Source: Anaerolineaceae bacterium
Lineage (GTDB): Bacteria > Chloroflexota > Anaerolineae > Anaerolineales > Anaerolineaceae
Direction: 5' to 3'
DNA length: 57,874 nt
Assembly (NCBI GenBank): GCA_018056725.1
Contig: JAGPFF010000012.1
Location: 1 to 57,874, forward strand
The number at the start of each line of letters is the position of its first letter. Position 1 is the stretch's first letter. Of the stretch, positions 1-7,295 are shown in pieces. The position numbers and the translations under genes are program-made. The notes beneath the pieces were generated by a model. The model was given only the letters and a program-made list of their open reading frames with translations. It made no database searches and was not told where the DNA came from.

Positions 1-290
1 CTCTTAAAGCCCTCCTGGGGCTTTTTTTCTTTTGGGCTCCGGGAGGCTTACGCACTCCCAGCGCCTGCTCTTAAAGCCCTCCTGGGGCTTTTTTCTTTTA
101 GGCTCCGGGAGGCTTGCGCACTCCCATCGCCCGCTCTTAAAGCCCTCCTGGGGCTTTTTTCTTTTGGGCTCCGAGAGGCTTGCGCACTCCCATCGCCCGC
201 TCTTAAAGCCCTCCTGGGGCTTTTTTCTTTTGGGCTCCGGGAGGCTTGCGCACTCCCAGCGCCCGCTCTTAAAGCCCTCATCGGGATCAT
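1..290. repeat. 66-bp tandem repeat array, four full units plus a partial fifth
   Basis: Units begin at 1, 68, 134, 200 and 266, giving a period of 66 bp (67 for the first, which has one extra T). Copies differ by only a few bases. Each unit holds two inverted repeats: AAGCCC/GGGCTT followed by a T-rich run, and GGGAG/CTCCC about 30 bases later. The period is a multiple of three, so long open frames cross the array on both strands and encode a repetitive, highly basic peptide; I treat these as artefacts. The fifth unit diverges after its first 15 bases. The array may continue to the left of the window. Confidence 0.95.
6..231 (+). terminator. four tandem intrinsic terminators within the repeat array
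   Basis: In each full unit the sequence AAGCCC, a five-base loop and GGGCTT is followed at once by 6-7 T, then C and TTTT. This is the form of a Rho-independent terminator reading rightwards. The first stem spans 7-23; the others lie near 74-90, 140-156 and 206-222. Four copies in series would strongly block transcription from a gene to the left of the window into the gene at 345. The stem is only 6 bp, so each single terminator may be modest. Confidence 0.65.
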
Positions 291-318
291 TTTTATACTT
301 AGAAACGAAAGGTATAAT
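290..318 (+). promoter_or_regulatory. probable promoter of the membrane protein gene at 345
   Basis: A perfect -10 hexamer TATAAT lies at 313-318, directly after the terminator repeat array. The -35 region 17 bp upstream is T-rich (TTTTTA) and only weakly matches consensus. The predicted transcript start is near 325, about 20 bases before the ATG at 345. Confidence 0.45.
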
Positions 319-344
319 TATCCCCAGGCAGGTCATTTCTTAGC

Positions 345-1724
345 ATGAAAAATATTAATCTCTCCTCCATCAAGAAATTCAAGACTGATTCAACCGCCTG
401 GCAGATGCTTTATGGAATTGTCTTTTGCGCACTTTCGGTTCTTCTCGCTGTTCGATTATTCCATATCATTGACCAATACGCGGTAAACATCATTTTTCTA
501 GATCAGGTAGGATTTCAAACGCCGATTTATGAACATAAAGGCTTATGGGAATTATTTACCCGCCAACTCGGCCCACACCGCCAGGGTTTGGGGGAATTTG
601 TGACGTGGGCAGTAATTCATTTATCCGGCTGGAACACCAGAGCAGAATCTTTTACGATTTTAGCCGTTCTTTATGCTTGCCTGCCCGTGGCATTATTATT
701 AAAAATAAAATTAACAGGCAAGTTGCAGATTACTGATTTATGGTTTCCTTTTTTGTTTTTCAGCCCAATCCATTGGGAGCACATGATCATTACGCCCAAT
801 ATCTCGCATTCAATTCTGCCTCTGTGCTTAATCCTTTTCTACGCCCTCGCGTGGACAATCCCGAATATCTATCTTCGCGCCGCGTGTATCTTAACGTTGA
901 ATTTTCTTCTGATATTCACTGGATTCGGCATCTTTATGGGATTGATCACTCTGGGTTTATTGATTATCGAGCTTGTGTATTCGATTGTGAAAAAAAACGC
1001 CTTAATGATTCGCTATACGGCGACTTGTTTTGTCATCGCTTTGTCGAGTTTTGCAATCTTTAGTATCGGCTATAAATTTCATCAAGCAACGGATCCAATT
1101 AATCTTTCGATGCAGAGTTTATATAAAATTCCCGCGTTTATGGCATTAATGAATGCCAATCTTTTTGGGTTGAAGTATTTGGATCATCCAGCCATTTCCC
1201 TTGTGGTGGGTTTTCTGTTGTTATTTGTCACCCTGGCAAGTTTAATCACACATTTAAGAAGCTACTTAAGAAATCCATTTCAAGAAAAACCGATTGACAA
1301 GGTTATTGTTGCCCTGATTGGATATTCATTGTTATTTTCATTCGTCACCGCTTTGGGAAGAGACTCCTATGGCGTAAACGGAGGTCAGGTGTCGCGGTAT
1401 ATGGCTTTACTTATTCCGGGATACATGGGGGTTTATTTCGCCTTATTGACTGCCAGAATAAACTATCGAAATGTTTTATTAATCGCCTTTTCTTTAATGA
1501 TCCTCATCGCAGGAGGATTACCAATGAATTTTCGAGATCAGGAGATGATGATCCATATTTCCAGAGGGAAAACCCTGTGGAAAGAATGTTACCTTGAAAC
1601 CGAAAACTATTACGGGTGCAATCAAAGCACCGGTTTTAAGATCCATCCTCGAAAGGAAAGCATCGTCATAGAACGCCTGAATTATTTCAAAGAAAATGAT
1701 CTCAATCTATATCTTGATGATTAG
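345..1724 (+). CDS. polytopic membrane protein, GT-C glycosyltransferase-like
   Basis: A 459-residue integral membrane protein with roughly ten hydrophobic segments and a short hydrophilic C-terminal tail of about 60 residues. An early loop between the first two segments (about residues 45-90) carries acidic residues and the stretch LDQVGFQTPIYEHKG. That arrangement is typical of GT-C type membrane glycosyltransferases and related polysaccharide proteins, but I cannot match a named family. It stands alone, preceded by its own -10 box and the terminator array. Its codons are visibly richer in A/T than those of the genes further right, which may mean recent acquisition. The ATG at 345 has no strong ribosome-binding site. 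The function is not established. Confidence 0.75.
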   Translation: MKNINLSSIKKFKTDSTAWQMLYGIVFCALSVLLAVRLFHIIDQYAVNIIFLDQVGFQTPIYEHKGLWELFTRQLGPHRQGLGEFVTWAVIHLSGWNTRAESFTILAVLYACLPVALLLKIKLTGKLQITDLWFPFLFFSPIHWEHMIITPNISHSILPLCLILFYALAWTIPNIYLRAACILTLNFLLIFTGFGIFMGLITLGLLIIELVYSIVKKNALMIRYTATCFVIALSSFAIFSIGYKFHQATDPINLSMQSLYKIPAFMALMNANLFGLKYLDHPAISLVVGFLLLFVTLASLITHLRSYLRNPFQEKPIDKVIVALIGYSLLFSFVTALGRDSYGVNGGQVSRYMALLIPGYMGVYFALLTARINYRNVLLIAFSLMILIAGGLPMNFRDQEMMIHISRGKTLWKECYLETENYYGCNQSTGFKIHPRKESIVIERLNYFKENDLNLYLDD

Positions 1725-1836
1725 GCTCTGGCAATCTTTCCATATCAGGCGTTTGTCCTCCTCAGTCTCTCTTCACGTACCAACGGAAGTGTAATATTTT
1801 CGCTGGCACAATTGTGGTGCAAAGACTGAGAAAAAA

Positions 1837-1845
1837 TGCTATGAT
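1837..1845 (+). promoter_or_regulatory. extended -10 promoter for the small membrane protein at 1875
   Basis: The sequence TGC-TATGAT matches an extended -10 element (TGn followed by a near-consensus hexamer at 1840-1845). No good -35 is seen, as expected for this promoter class. Transcription would begin near 1852, leaving a leader that includes GGAGG at 1864-1868. Confidence 0.5.
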
Positions 1846-1874
1846 GAATTAATCTTAATGCGCGGAGGTTAACG

Positions 1875-2063
1875 ATGTCGAAAAAAACAATCCGTTGGAT
1901 CCTGATTATCGGTGGGCTGTTAATCTTCTTGTTATCCCTGGCTGCGGATGTCGTGGGGATCGGTACTTATCCAGGTATTAACTACGCGCAGCTCGGCGCG
2001 ATGGCAGTTGGGCTGATTTTTGTGATTTATGGCATTCTGATGAACCGAAAAAAGAAATCCTGA
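1875..2063 (+). CDS. small two-segment membrane protein, unknown function
   Basis: A 62-residue protein made of a short basic N terminus (MSKKTIRW), a hydrophobic segment at about 8-27, a short linker rich in Gly with a Tyr-Pro pair, a second hydrophobic segment at about 38-56, and a basic tail NRKKKS. The charge pattern predicts a hairpin with both ends in the cytoplasm. A clear GGAGG lies 7 bases before the ATG and an extended -10 lies further upstream, so it is very likely a real gene with its own promoter. I recognise no family. Confidence 0.75.
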   Translation: MSKKTIRWILIIGGLLIFLLSLAADVVGIGTYPGINYAQLGAMAVGLIFVIYGILMNRKKKS

Positions 2064-2140
2064 AAATTTTTCCAGAGAGCCTATTCCACTGCCCATCTTT
2101 AACAATAAATAAAAACTTTTTACCAAATCCGGGGTTAATA

Positions 2141-2162
2141 TAACCCGGGCAGTGCCGGGTTA
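2141..2162. terminator. hairpin between convergent genes, weak terminator
   Basis: TAACCCGG at 2141-2148 pairs with CCGGGTTA at 2155-2162 across a six-base loop. It sits between the convergent genes ending at 2063 and 2171, where a terminator is expected. There is no clear T run on either side, so its efficiency is doubtful. Confidence 0.4.
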
Positions 2163-2170
2163 GATCGGAT

Positions 2171-2515
2171 TTAGCCGTTGATGAATAACAGGTAATCCAC
2201 CATAAAAAAACCACCTGCCAGGGTAAAAATCACCCCGATCACAAGCCCTGCCACCGTCATCCACTTTCCGCTATAGGTATCAGGGTTTTTTCGGTTTCTA
2301 ATTCCCCCAAGAATGCCAAGCACCAGCATCAGTAATCCGATCCCAAACAAGCCAACGATATGGATCAGTAATGTCGTCAGGCTATCATCGCGGAGGAGGA
2401 AGAGCCGGTACCAGGGAATCAGGAAAAGAGGGAGAATAAGCAAGCCAGCAAGAAGGCTGATTAGTCCCAAAATATTCACTTTTTTCTTCAATGGATTATC
2501 CTTAACTTTAGCCAT
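2171..2515 (-). CDS. small membrane protein with three predicted segments
   Basis: A 114-residue protein with a basic, lysine-rich N terminus (MAKVKDNPLKKKVN) followed by three hydrophobic segments at about 15-37, 48-70 and 87-110. The linker after segment two carries a basic GGIRNRKNP stretch. It resembles generic DUF4190-like small membrane proteins in size and layout, but I see no diagnostic motif. The start is supported by AAGGAG eight bases upstream on the minus strand. It is convergent with the small membrane gene at 1875. Function unknown. Confidence 0.7.
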   Translation of the reverse strand: MAKVKDNPLKKKVNILGLISLLAGLLILPLFLIPWYRLFLLRDDSLTTLLIHIVGLFGIGLLMLVLGILGGIRNRKNPDTYSGKWMTVAGLVIGVIFTLAGGFFMVDYLLFING

Positions 2516-2660
2516 ATCAAAACTCCTTAAGCAGGAAATTCTGCGATTATATCACTGGCGTATCTAGAAATCACACAGACTATTTTATTGAATGTATCGC
2601 ACCTCACCGGGGGTCAAACCTCAGAAGGATAAGATAAATCAACAGACGGTAATTTTCCGC

Positions 2661-2688
2661 TAAAAAAATCCCGGCGTAGAGCCGGGAT
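2661..2688 (-). terminator. intrinsic terminator after the zinc-finger gene
   Basis: ATCCCGGC (2668-2675) pairs with GCCGGGAT (2681-2688) across a five-base loop. Read on the minus strand the hairpin is followed by a run of seven T, a classic Rho-independent terminator just past the stop codon at 2695. Confidence 0.85.
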
Positions 2689-2694
2689 CGATTG

Positions 2695-2997
2695 TTACTC
2701 AGGTGTAGTTGGGCGCTGGACTTTTGGTTTTGCGCGGGATTTTGCAGACGAAATCCTGGCAGAAGCGATCTTTTTGCCCGCATTCGGGCTTAATAATAAG
2801 GTAAGACGGGTCAGCGCGTTTTCATCATACTCCGTTCGACCACAGATGTCACACACCCAGGCAGGAAAATCTGGTACGGAGATTAATTCATCTCCAAGCC
2901 AGGTGAAATAGGCAATGTAATCGCGGTGCATATGCCCTGCCTGGCACTCACGACACGGAAAAACTGGATCAATATTGGTAAATTCATTCTCCGACAT
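2695..2997 (-). CDS. YgiT/MqsA-type zinc-finger protein
   Basis: A 100-residue protein with two CxxC pairs, CREC near residue 15 and CDIC near residue 49, separated by about 30 residues. This matches the N-terminal zinc-binding domain of the YgiT/MqsA family, whose members often act as antitoxins or transcription regulators. The usual helix-turn-helix domain is not present; instead a basic Ser/Ala/Lys-rich tail follows. No toxin gene lies beside it, so a toxin-antitoxin role is not supported here. It is monocistronic, with its own terminator. Direct evidence is limited to the cysteine pattern. Confidence 0.7.
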   Translation of the reverse strand: MSENEFTNIDPVFPCRECQAGHMHRDYIAYFTWLGDELISVPDFPAWVCDICGRTEYDENALTRLTLLLSPNAGKKIASARISSAKSRAKPKVQRPTTPE

Positions 2998-3047
2998 TTT
3001 CTTTATTCTCTTAACATAAGATTATCACAAATTCAAGATTATTGGGA

Positions 3048-3683
3048 TTAATTGTTTTGCAAGGAGTTGAGACGGCTGGCACTGGCAATATCAGATTGGT
3101 GGTGGGTGACAATTTTTACTTCATCCAAAGGCCAGTAAACAACCAGCGCCTTTCCAACAACATCCTCAAGCGGGACGAACCCCCAGCTATGGGAATCAGA
3201 GGATTGATTCCGGTTATCGCCCAGTACAAATATTGCATCTTCTGGAACCTGCCAGGAGCCGCTATACATGGGGTCAGCAGCGGTATAGGGTTCTTCCAGC
3301 AATTCCCCGTTGACATAAACATCGCCATTCTTCACTTCAACAAAGTCACCCGGTTTGCCAATCAATCGTTTGATGAAATCCTCTTCGCGGTTGTAAGGAT
3401 CGTGGAAGATGACCACATCTCCTGTTTTCATCTCGCCCAATTTATAAGCCAGTTTGTTTACCAGCACGATATCCCCTTCAAACAAGGTCGGCTGCATGCT
3501 GATATTCAGAACTCGCACTCTTGCAAAAACGGCATCAATCGCAAAATAGAGCAGCGCAGCCAGCACAAGGGTTTGGAACAATTCCATGAAGAAAGACTTC
3601 GCAGAAGAATTTGCTTGACCAGGCATTTTTGGAATTTCTTCCAGCTGATCAAATTCAGGAGAGGGATGCGGCTCTAATGTCAT
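3048..3683 (-). CDS. lepB: signal peptidase I
   Basis: A 211-residue type I signal peptidase, which cleaves signal peptides from exported proteins at the outer face of the membrane. One membrane anchor lies at about 33-50. The catalytic serine motif SMQPTL places Ser62, and FIKRLIGKPGD places the general base Lys105. The downstream box GDNRNQSSDSHSWG matches the conserved GDNR..S.DSR.WG motif with His in place of the usual Arg. Length fits single-anchor Gram-positive-type enzymes. It is the last gene of the coaE-cdaA-cdaR-der-lepB run, 21 bases after der. Confidence 0.96.
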   Translation of the reverse strand: MTLEPHPSPEFDQLEEIPKMPGQANSSAKSFFMELFQTLVLAALLYFAIDAVFARVRVLNISMQPTLFEGDIVLVNKLAYKLGEMKTGDVVIFHDPYNREEDFIKRLIGKPGDFVEVKNGDVYVNGELLEEPYTAADPMYSGSWQVPEDAIFVLGDNRNQSSDSHSWGFVPLEDVVGKALVVYWPLDEVKIVTHHQSDIASASRLNSLQNN

Positions 3684-3704
3684 AGGTTCGAGGTTGATTT
3701 TACC

Positions 3705-5072
3705 CTAATCATGGCGTGGTTTTAGTACCAAACGAATCGGTGTGCCGGTGAACGGGTATTCTTTGCGGATCTGGTTCTCTAGAAAACGCAGATAGGTAAA
3801 ATGTGCCAGTTGAGGATTATTACAATAAATCATAAAGGTCGGTGGATCAGTGCGAACTTGCGTTCCATAAAAGAGTTTAATTCCCTGTCCGGTGCGTGAT
3901 GTCGGAGAGTGCACATCCTGGGCGTTCTGAAGGATACGGTTGAGAGCCCCGGTGGTTACCCGTGCCAGGCGTTCTTCCTGCACCTGTAAAGCAAGCGGCA
4001 GTACCTGGTCCACCCGCTGACCCGTTTTGGCAGAGATGAACAGCATCGGAACATAATCCATGAAATTTAGTTCCTGGCGGATACGCTCGCTGAATTGCTG
4101 CATGGTGTAATTATCTTTTTCAATGGCATCCCACTTGTTTACCAGTACAACGGTGCTTTTCCACTCCTCTTTGACGTATCCGGCAATGTGGGCATCCTGG
4201 GTCGTAATCCCTTCAACAGCATCGATCATCAACAAAGCCACATCACAGCGCTCAATTGCCCGCATCGAGCGTACAACGCTGAATTTTTCCACCCCGGGAT
4301 CCACTTTGCCCCGCCGGCGAATTCCTGCGGTATCAATTAAAGTGACCGGTATGCCTTGAAATTCAATGCGAGTATCCACCGCGTCACGAGTAGTGCCGGG
4401 AATATCGCTGACAATTGCGCGCTCCTCCCCCACCAGACGGTTGAGCAGGCTGGATTTACCCACGTTGGGTTTACCCACGATGGCAATTTTTACGGAGTCA
4501 TCCTCAGTTTTCTCTTCCTGAACAGGCAGCACTTTGAGTAACTCATCCAGCAGGTCACCAGTGCCCGTGCCATGAACCGCGGAAATCGGATAAGGATCCC
4601 CAAGACCAAGTTCGTAAAACTCATGTACCAGATCGCGCTGGCGGCTGCTGTCCGCTTTATTTACGATGAGAAAGATTGGCGGATGCGGAACACCATTGAT
4701 AATCTTTTGTTCCTTGCGCAGGATTTCAGCCACTTCTTTATCAGCAGGGGTGACGCCACTGATGCCATCGACAAGGAAGAAAACGACATCAGCCTCGGTG
4801 ACGGCAAGAATCGCCTGCGAACGGATATCCTCGACAAAATCCGCGGATCCGATGGATAACGGGCTTTTCCGGCTGCTGGCATTGGGATCGATGCCCCCGG
4901 TATCAACAACATCAAAAACCCGACCGCTCCATTCCGCTTCCCCAAAAAGGCGGTCACGTGTGGTACCGGGAATATCATCCACAATCGCCAGACGCTCGCC
5001 GCACAGACGATTAAAAAGGGTGCTTTTTCCAACATTGGGTCTTCCGACCAGTGCAACAACTGGTTTTGGCAT
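3705..5072 (-). CDS. der: ribosome biogenesis GTPase Der (EngA)
   Basis: A 455-residue tandem GTPase that assists 50S ribosomal subunit assembly. The first G domain has the P loop GRPNVGKS at 10-17, DTGG at 57-60 and NKAD near 138. The second has GKPNVGKS at 200-207, DTAGIRRRGKV and NKWD. The C-terminal KH-like domain ends in the typical TGTPIRLVLKPR stretch. Length and domain order are normal for Der. The minus-strand start has AGGATG upstream. It lies between cdaR and lepB in a same-strand run with short gaps. Confidence 0.98.
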   Translation of the reverse strand: MPKPVVALVGRPNVGKSTLFNRLCGERLAIVDDIPGTTRDRLFGEAEWSGRVFDVVDTGGIDPNASSRKSPLSIGSADFVEDIRSQAILAVTEADVVFFLVDGISGVTPADKEVAEILRKEQKIINGVPHPPIFLIVNKADSSRQRDLVHEFYELGLGDPYPISAVHGTGTGDLLDELLKVLPVQEEKTEDDSVKIAIVGKPNVGKSSLLNRLVGEERAIVSDIPGTTRDAVDTRIEFQGIPVTLIDTAGIRRRGKVDPGVEKFSVVRSMRAIERCDVALLMIDAVEGITTQDAHIAGYVKEEWKSTVVLVNKWDAIEKDNYTMQQFSERIRQELNFMDYVPMLFISAKTGQRVDQVLPLALQVQEERLARVTTGALNRILQNAQDVHSPTSRTGQGIKLFYGTQVRTDPPTFMIYCNNPQLAHFTYLRFLENQIRKEYPFTGTPIRLVLKPRHD

Positions 5073-5136
5073 TCGGTCACATCCTGGTAGGTATTTTACC
5101 CTCTTTCAGCGGGAAAAAACGGAAAGAAAAACCCTT

Positions 5137-6375
5137 TTACTTTGCTGTGCTGATGGTCACTTCAAAAGTTAGCGGAGAGATGCTTTCGATAGACAGACCA
5201 GGGATATTCAAAGAAAGCTTCGGTTCAGTGATCGAATACTTGCCCGGTAGATAACCGGTCAGATCAATCAAAACCCTGACATCATTCACAAAAATGGCAT
5301 CCAATGCCGGAACCGGTCCGGTAATGATAATATTCGCTTTTTCTGGCAGAATTGATGCAGTCAAATTGGAAGCCAGCCCGGTAGCTTCAATCAGCACATC
5401 CGAAAGGGCAATACTGCTGACAACAGGCTCAATGGCAACTTTAACTTCCACCTGTGGGTCGCCAATTACCTGCAAATTGGGTGCCAGATTTAGATCTACG
5501 GTTTCAGTGAATCCTTCATGCCGGTCGATCAGACTGATCACTTTCGTCTCTACATAACCCGGCAACGCATCTACAAGAGCCGTGTCTGTGGAATATACGG
5601 TGACGGTTGGAGGGTTAACGGTGATGCTGGTCAACCTGAAGCCCTCACGCACCTGCCCGTCTGTGACTACCTTCACCACGACATTTCGATAACCACCACG
5701 CTGCGAAACAGATTGCAGCAGGGTGATTTCTTCAGGGGTCACTGTTACATCCCGCACTTGCAGACCATTGGCATCCACCGGCACCAGTGTGATGGTTTCG
5801 TTGATATCCGACCGCACCTGAGAGAGATCGACCACCGCACGTACTTCAACCACCTGGGCAACTCGTGATTCCGCGCCGCTCACGACCGCGGTGGTTTCAG
5901 AAAGACGAGGTTCATCCGTTTGATAACCAACCGGAAGTGCTCCGCGGTTAACCACTTTGATATCAAGCTTTTTACTGATCAATGGTTCAAGCACCAGATC
6001 AACACTCTGCGGAGTGTAAGAAATAATTTCCACAGGTTTAATGCCTACCTGCACCTGCACCGGAATCGTGGTTGAGCCTGCAGAAACATTGGAAAGATCA
6101 ATAAAAGCGCGAACAGTCGCTTTACCTGAATTAAGCGTTTCCCAAATTGAAATTGGCGCCCGCAGCGTTATGGTAACCGATTCTGGTAGATCATTGATAA
6201 TGACAAGATTCGTGGATTGACCGATCACTTCAATAGGAACCGCGCGCGGATAAGCCTTGGTCTCCGACGGATCGGAGGAAGTCACCGCCAGGATCCAAAC
6301 TACGAGTGCCACAAGAATTGAGGTAAGGATCAATGGGATTAATTTGGTGAAAGAACGCAGACGTGCCAGCATCAT
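5137..6375 (-). CDS. cdaR: YbbR-domain protein, likely CdaA regulator CdaR
   Basis: A 412-residue protein with one N-terminal membrane segment at about 12-32 and an extracytoplasmic region built of about four beta-rich YbbR repeats. The repeats show recurrent patterns of a Pro-Xaa-Xaa-Val strand and a Gly-Tyr turn, for example VGYQTDEP and PGYVETKV. In Firmicutes the equivalent protein binds and modulates the diadenylate cyclase CdaA. Its start overlaps the end of cdaA by 4 bp (ATGA), which implies translational coupling and supports that role. Assignment rests on repeat pattern plus context. Confidence 0.9.
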   Translation of the reverse strand: MMLARLRSFTKLIPLILTSILVALVVWILAVTSSDPSETKAYPRAVPIEVIGQSTNLVIINDLPESVTITLRAPISIWETLNSGKATVRAFIDLSNVSAGSTTIPVQVQVGIKPVEIISYTPQSVDLVLEPLISKKLDIKVVNRGALPVGYQTDEPRLSETTAVVSGAESRVAQVVEVRAVVDLSQVRSDINETITLVPVDANGLQVRDVTVTPEEITLLQSVSQRGGYRNVVVKVVTDGQVREGFRLTSITVNPPTVTVYSTDTALVDALPGYVETKVISLIDRHEGFTETVDLNLAPNLQVIGDPQVEVKVAIEPVVSSIALSDVLIEATGLASNLTASILPEKANIIITGPVPALDAIFVNDVRVLIDLTGYLPGKYSITEPKLSLNIPGLSIESISPLTFEVTISTAK

Positions 6376-7253
6376 TCCTCGCGTTTGGATTCAGGCAAAA
6401 TTTGTTTTAGCCAATCCCAGGGTTTCAATTTAAATACGGGATTTTCGGGAGGTTGGTAAAAGGCGAGCAGGATATTTTCGAGCCTCTCACTGTCCAACCG
6501 CCGGATCATGCGACCGTTATGGGCAATCGAAATTGATCCGGTTTCCTCGGATACCACCACGGTGATGGCATCGGTGGCTTCCGAAGTCCCGAGAGCTGCC
6601 CGGTGGCGCAGCCCCATCTGACGTTCCGGTGAGCGGGTGAGAATACCGCTGGAAGAAAGGGGCATGACACACGCCCCGGCAATGACCTGGTTGTTGGCAA
6701 TGATCACTGCGCCATCATGCAGCGGTGTATTGGGATAAAAGATTTGTAATAACAATTCGGGTGTAACATCCGCATTCAGGCGCACCCCGGTGCGGGCATA
6801 TTCCTCCAGGTTGTCTGCCCGTTGCAGCACGATCAGGGCGCCGTGTTCTCGGGCGGATAGACGCGAAGCGGCGGTGACGATTGCCCGGATCGTCTTTTCC
6901 ATCAACTGTTGCTGCGACTCACTCTTGCGTACCAGCAATTGGCTGGAACCAGCGCGCCCCAATTTTTCCAGACCACGCCGAATCTCCGGAGCAAAAATAA
7001 CCGGGATGGCAAAGAGAAGGGCAGGAACCATCGTGCTTACCAGCCAGGAGAATGCTGGAAGGTTAATGAAGGTCGTCAGCAACACGAGAAAGATGCTGAT
7101 GACAATCACCCCGCGCAGCAAAACCATGATCTGGGTATCTCGCAGAAGCATCAGAATGGCAAACACAACCGATGCCACCAGGAATACATCCACCAGGCTC
7201 AGCCAGTTCATGCGCTGAAAGATGTAAACTATCTCACTCCACAGATCAGACAT
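6372..7253 (-). CDS. cdaA: diadenylate cyclase CdaA (cyclic di-AMP synthase)
   Basis: A 293-residue membrane-bound enzyme that condenses two ATP into cyclic di-AMP, a second messenger for potassium and osmotic balance and for cell-wall homeostasis. Three membrane segments lie within about residues 18-90. The DAC domain follows, with the catalytic metal-binding DGA at 180-182 and the nucleotide-binding GLRHRA at 214-219. The length is close to the family norm. It is coupled to cdaR by a 4-bp overlap and lies 42 bases after coaE. A classic CdaA-CdaR pair is expected to sit at the membrane as a complex. Confidence 0.97.
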   Translation of the reverse strand: MSDLWSEIVYIFQRMNWLSLVDVFLVASVVFAILMLLRDTQIMVLLRGVIVISIFLVLLTTFINLPAFSWLVSTMVPALLFAIPVIFAPEIRRGLEKLGRAGSSQLLVRKSESQQQLMEKTIRAIVTAASRLSAREHGALIVLQRADNLEEYARTGVRLNADVTPELLLQIFYPNTPLHDGAVIIANNQVIAGACVMPLSSSGILTRSPERQMGLRHRAALGTSEATDAITVVVSEETGSISIAHNGRMIRRLDSERLENILLAFYQPPENPVFKLKPWDWLKQILPESKREE

Positions 7254-7295
7254 TCTTGCTAAATCACCTGTTTCTGAAAGGTAAAACTCGTTGTA

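Noticed and set aside
1..290. CRISPR array
   Set aside because: The units are contiguous 66-bp tandem copies with no unique spacers, and there are no cas genes.
4..336. Long open frames on both strands across the 66-bp repeats, encoding a basic repeat peptide
   Set aside because: The repeat length is divisible by three, so open frames arise by chance on both strands. The units contain intrinsic terminators and there is no ribosome-binding site.
2695..2997. Toxin-antitoxin system built on the YgiT-like zinc finger
   Set aside because: No MqsR-type toxin gene lies on either side and the DNA-binding domain is absent.
3042..3677. 211-residue open frame on the plus strand opposite lepB
   Set aside because: It is a mirror of the signal peptidase gene, which has all catalytic motifs on the minus strand.
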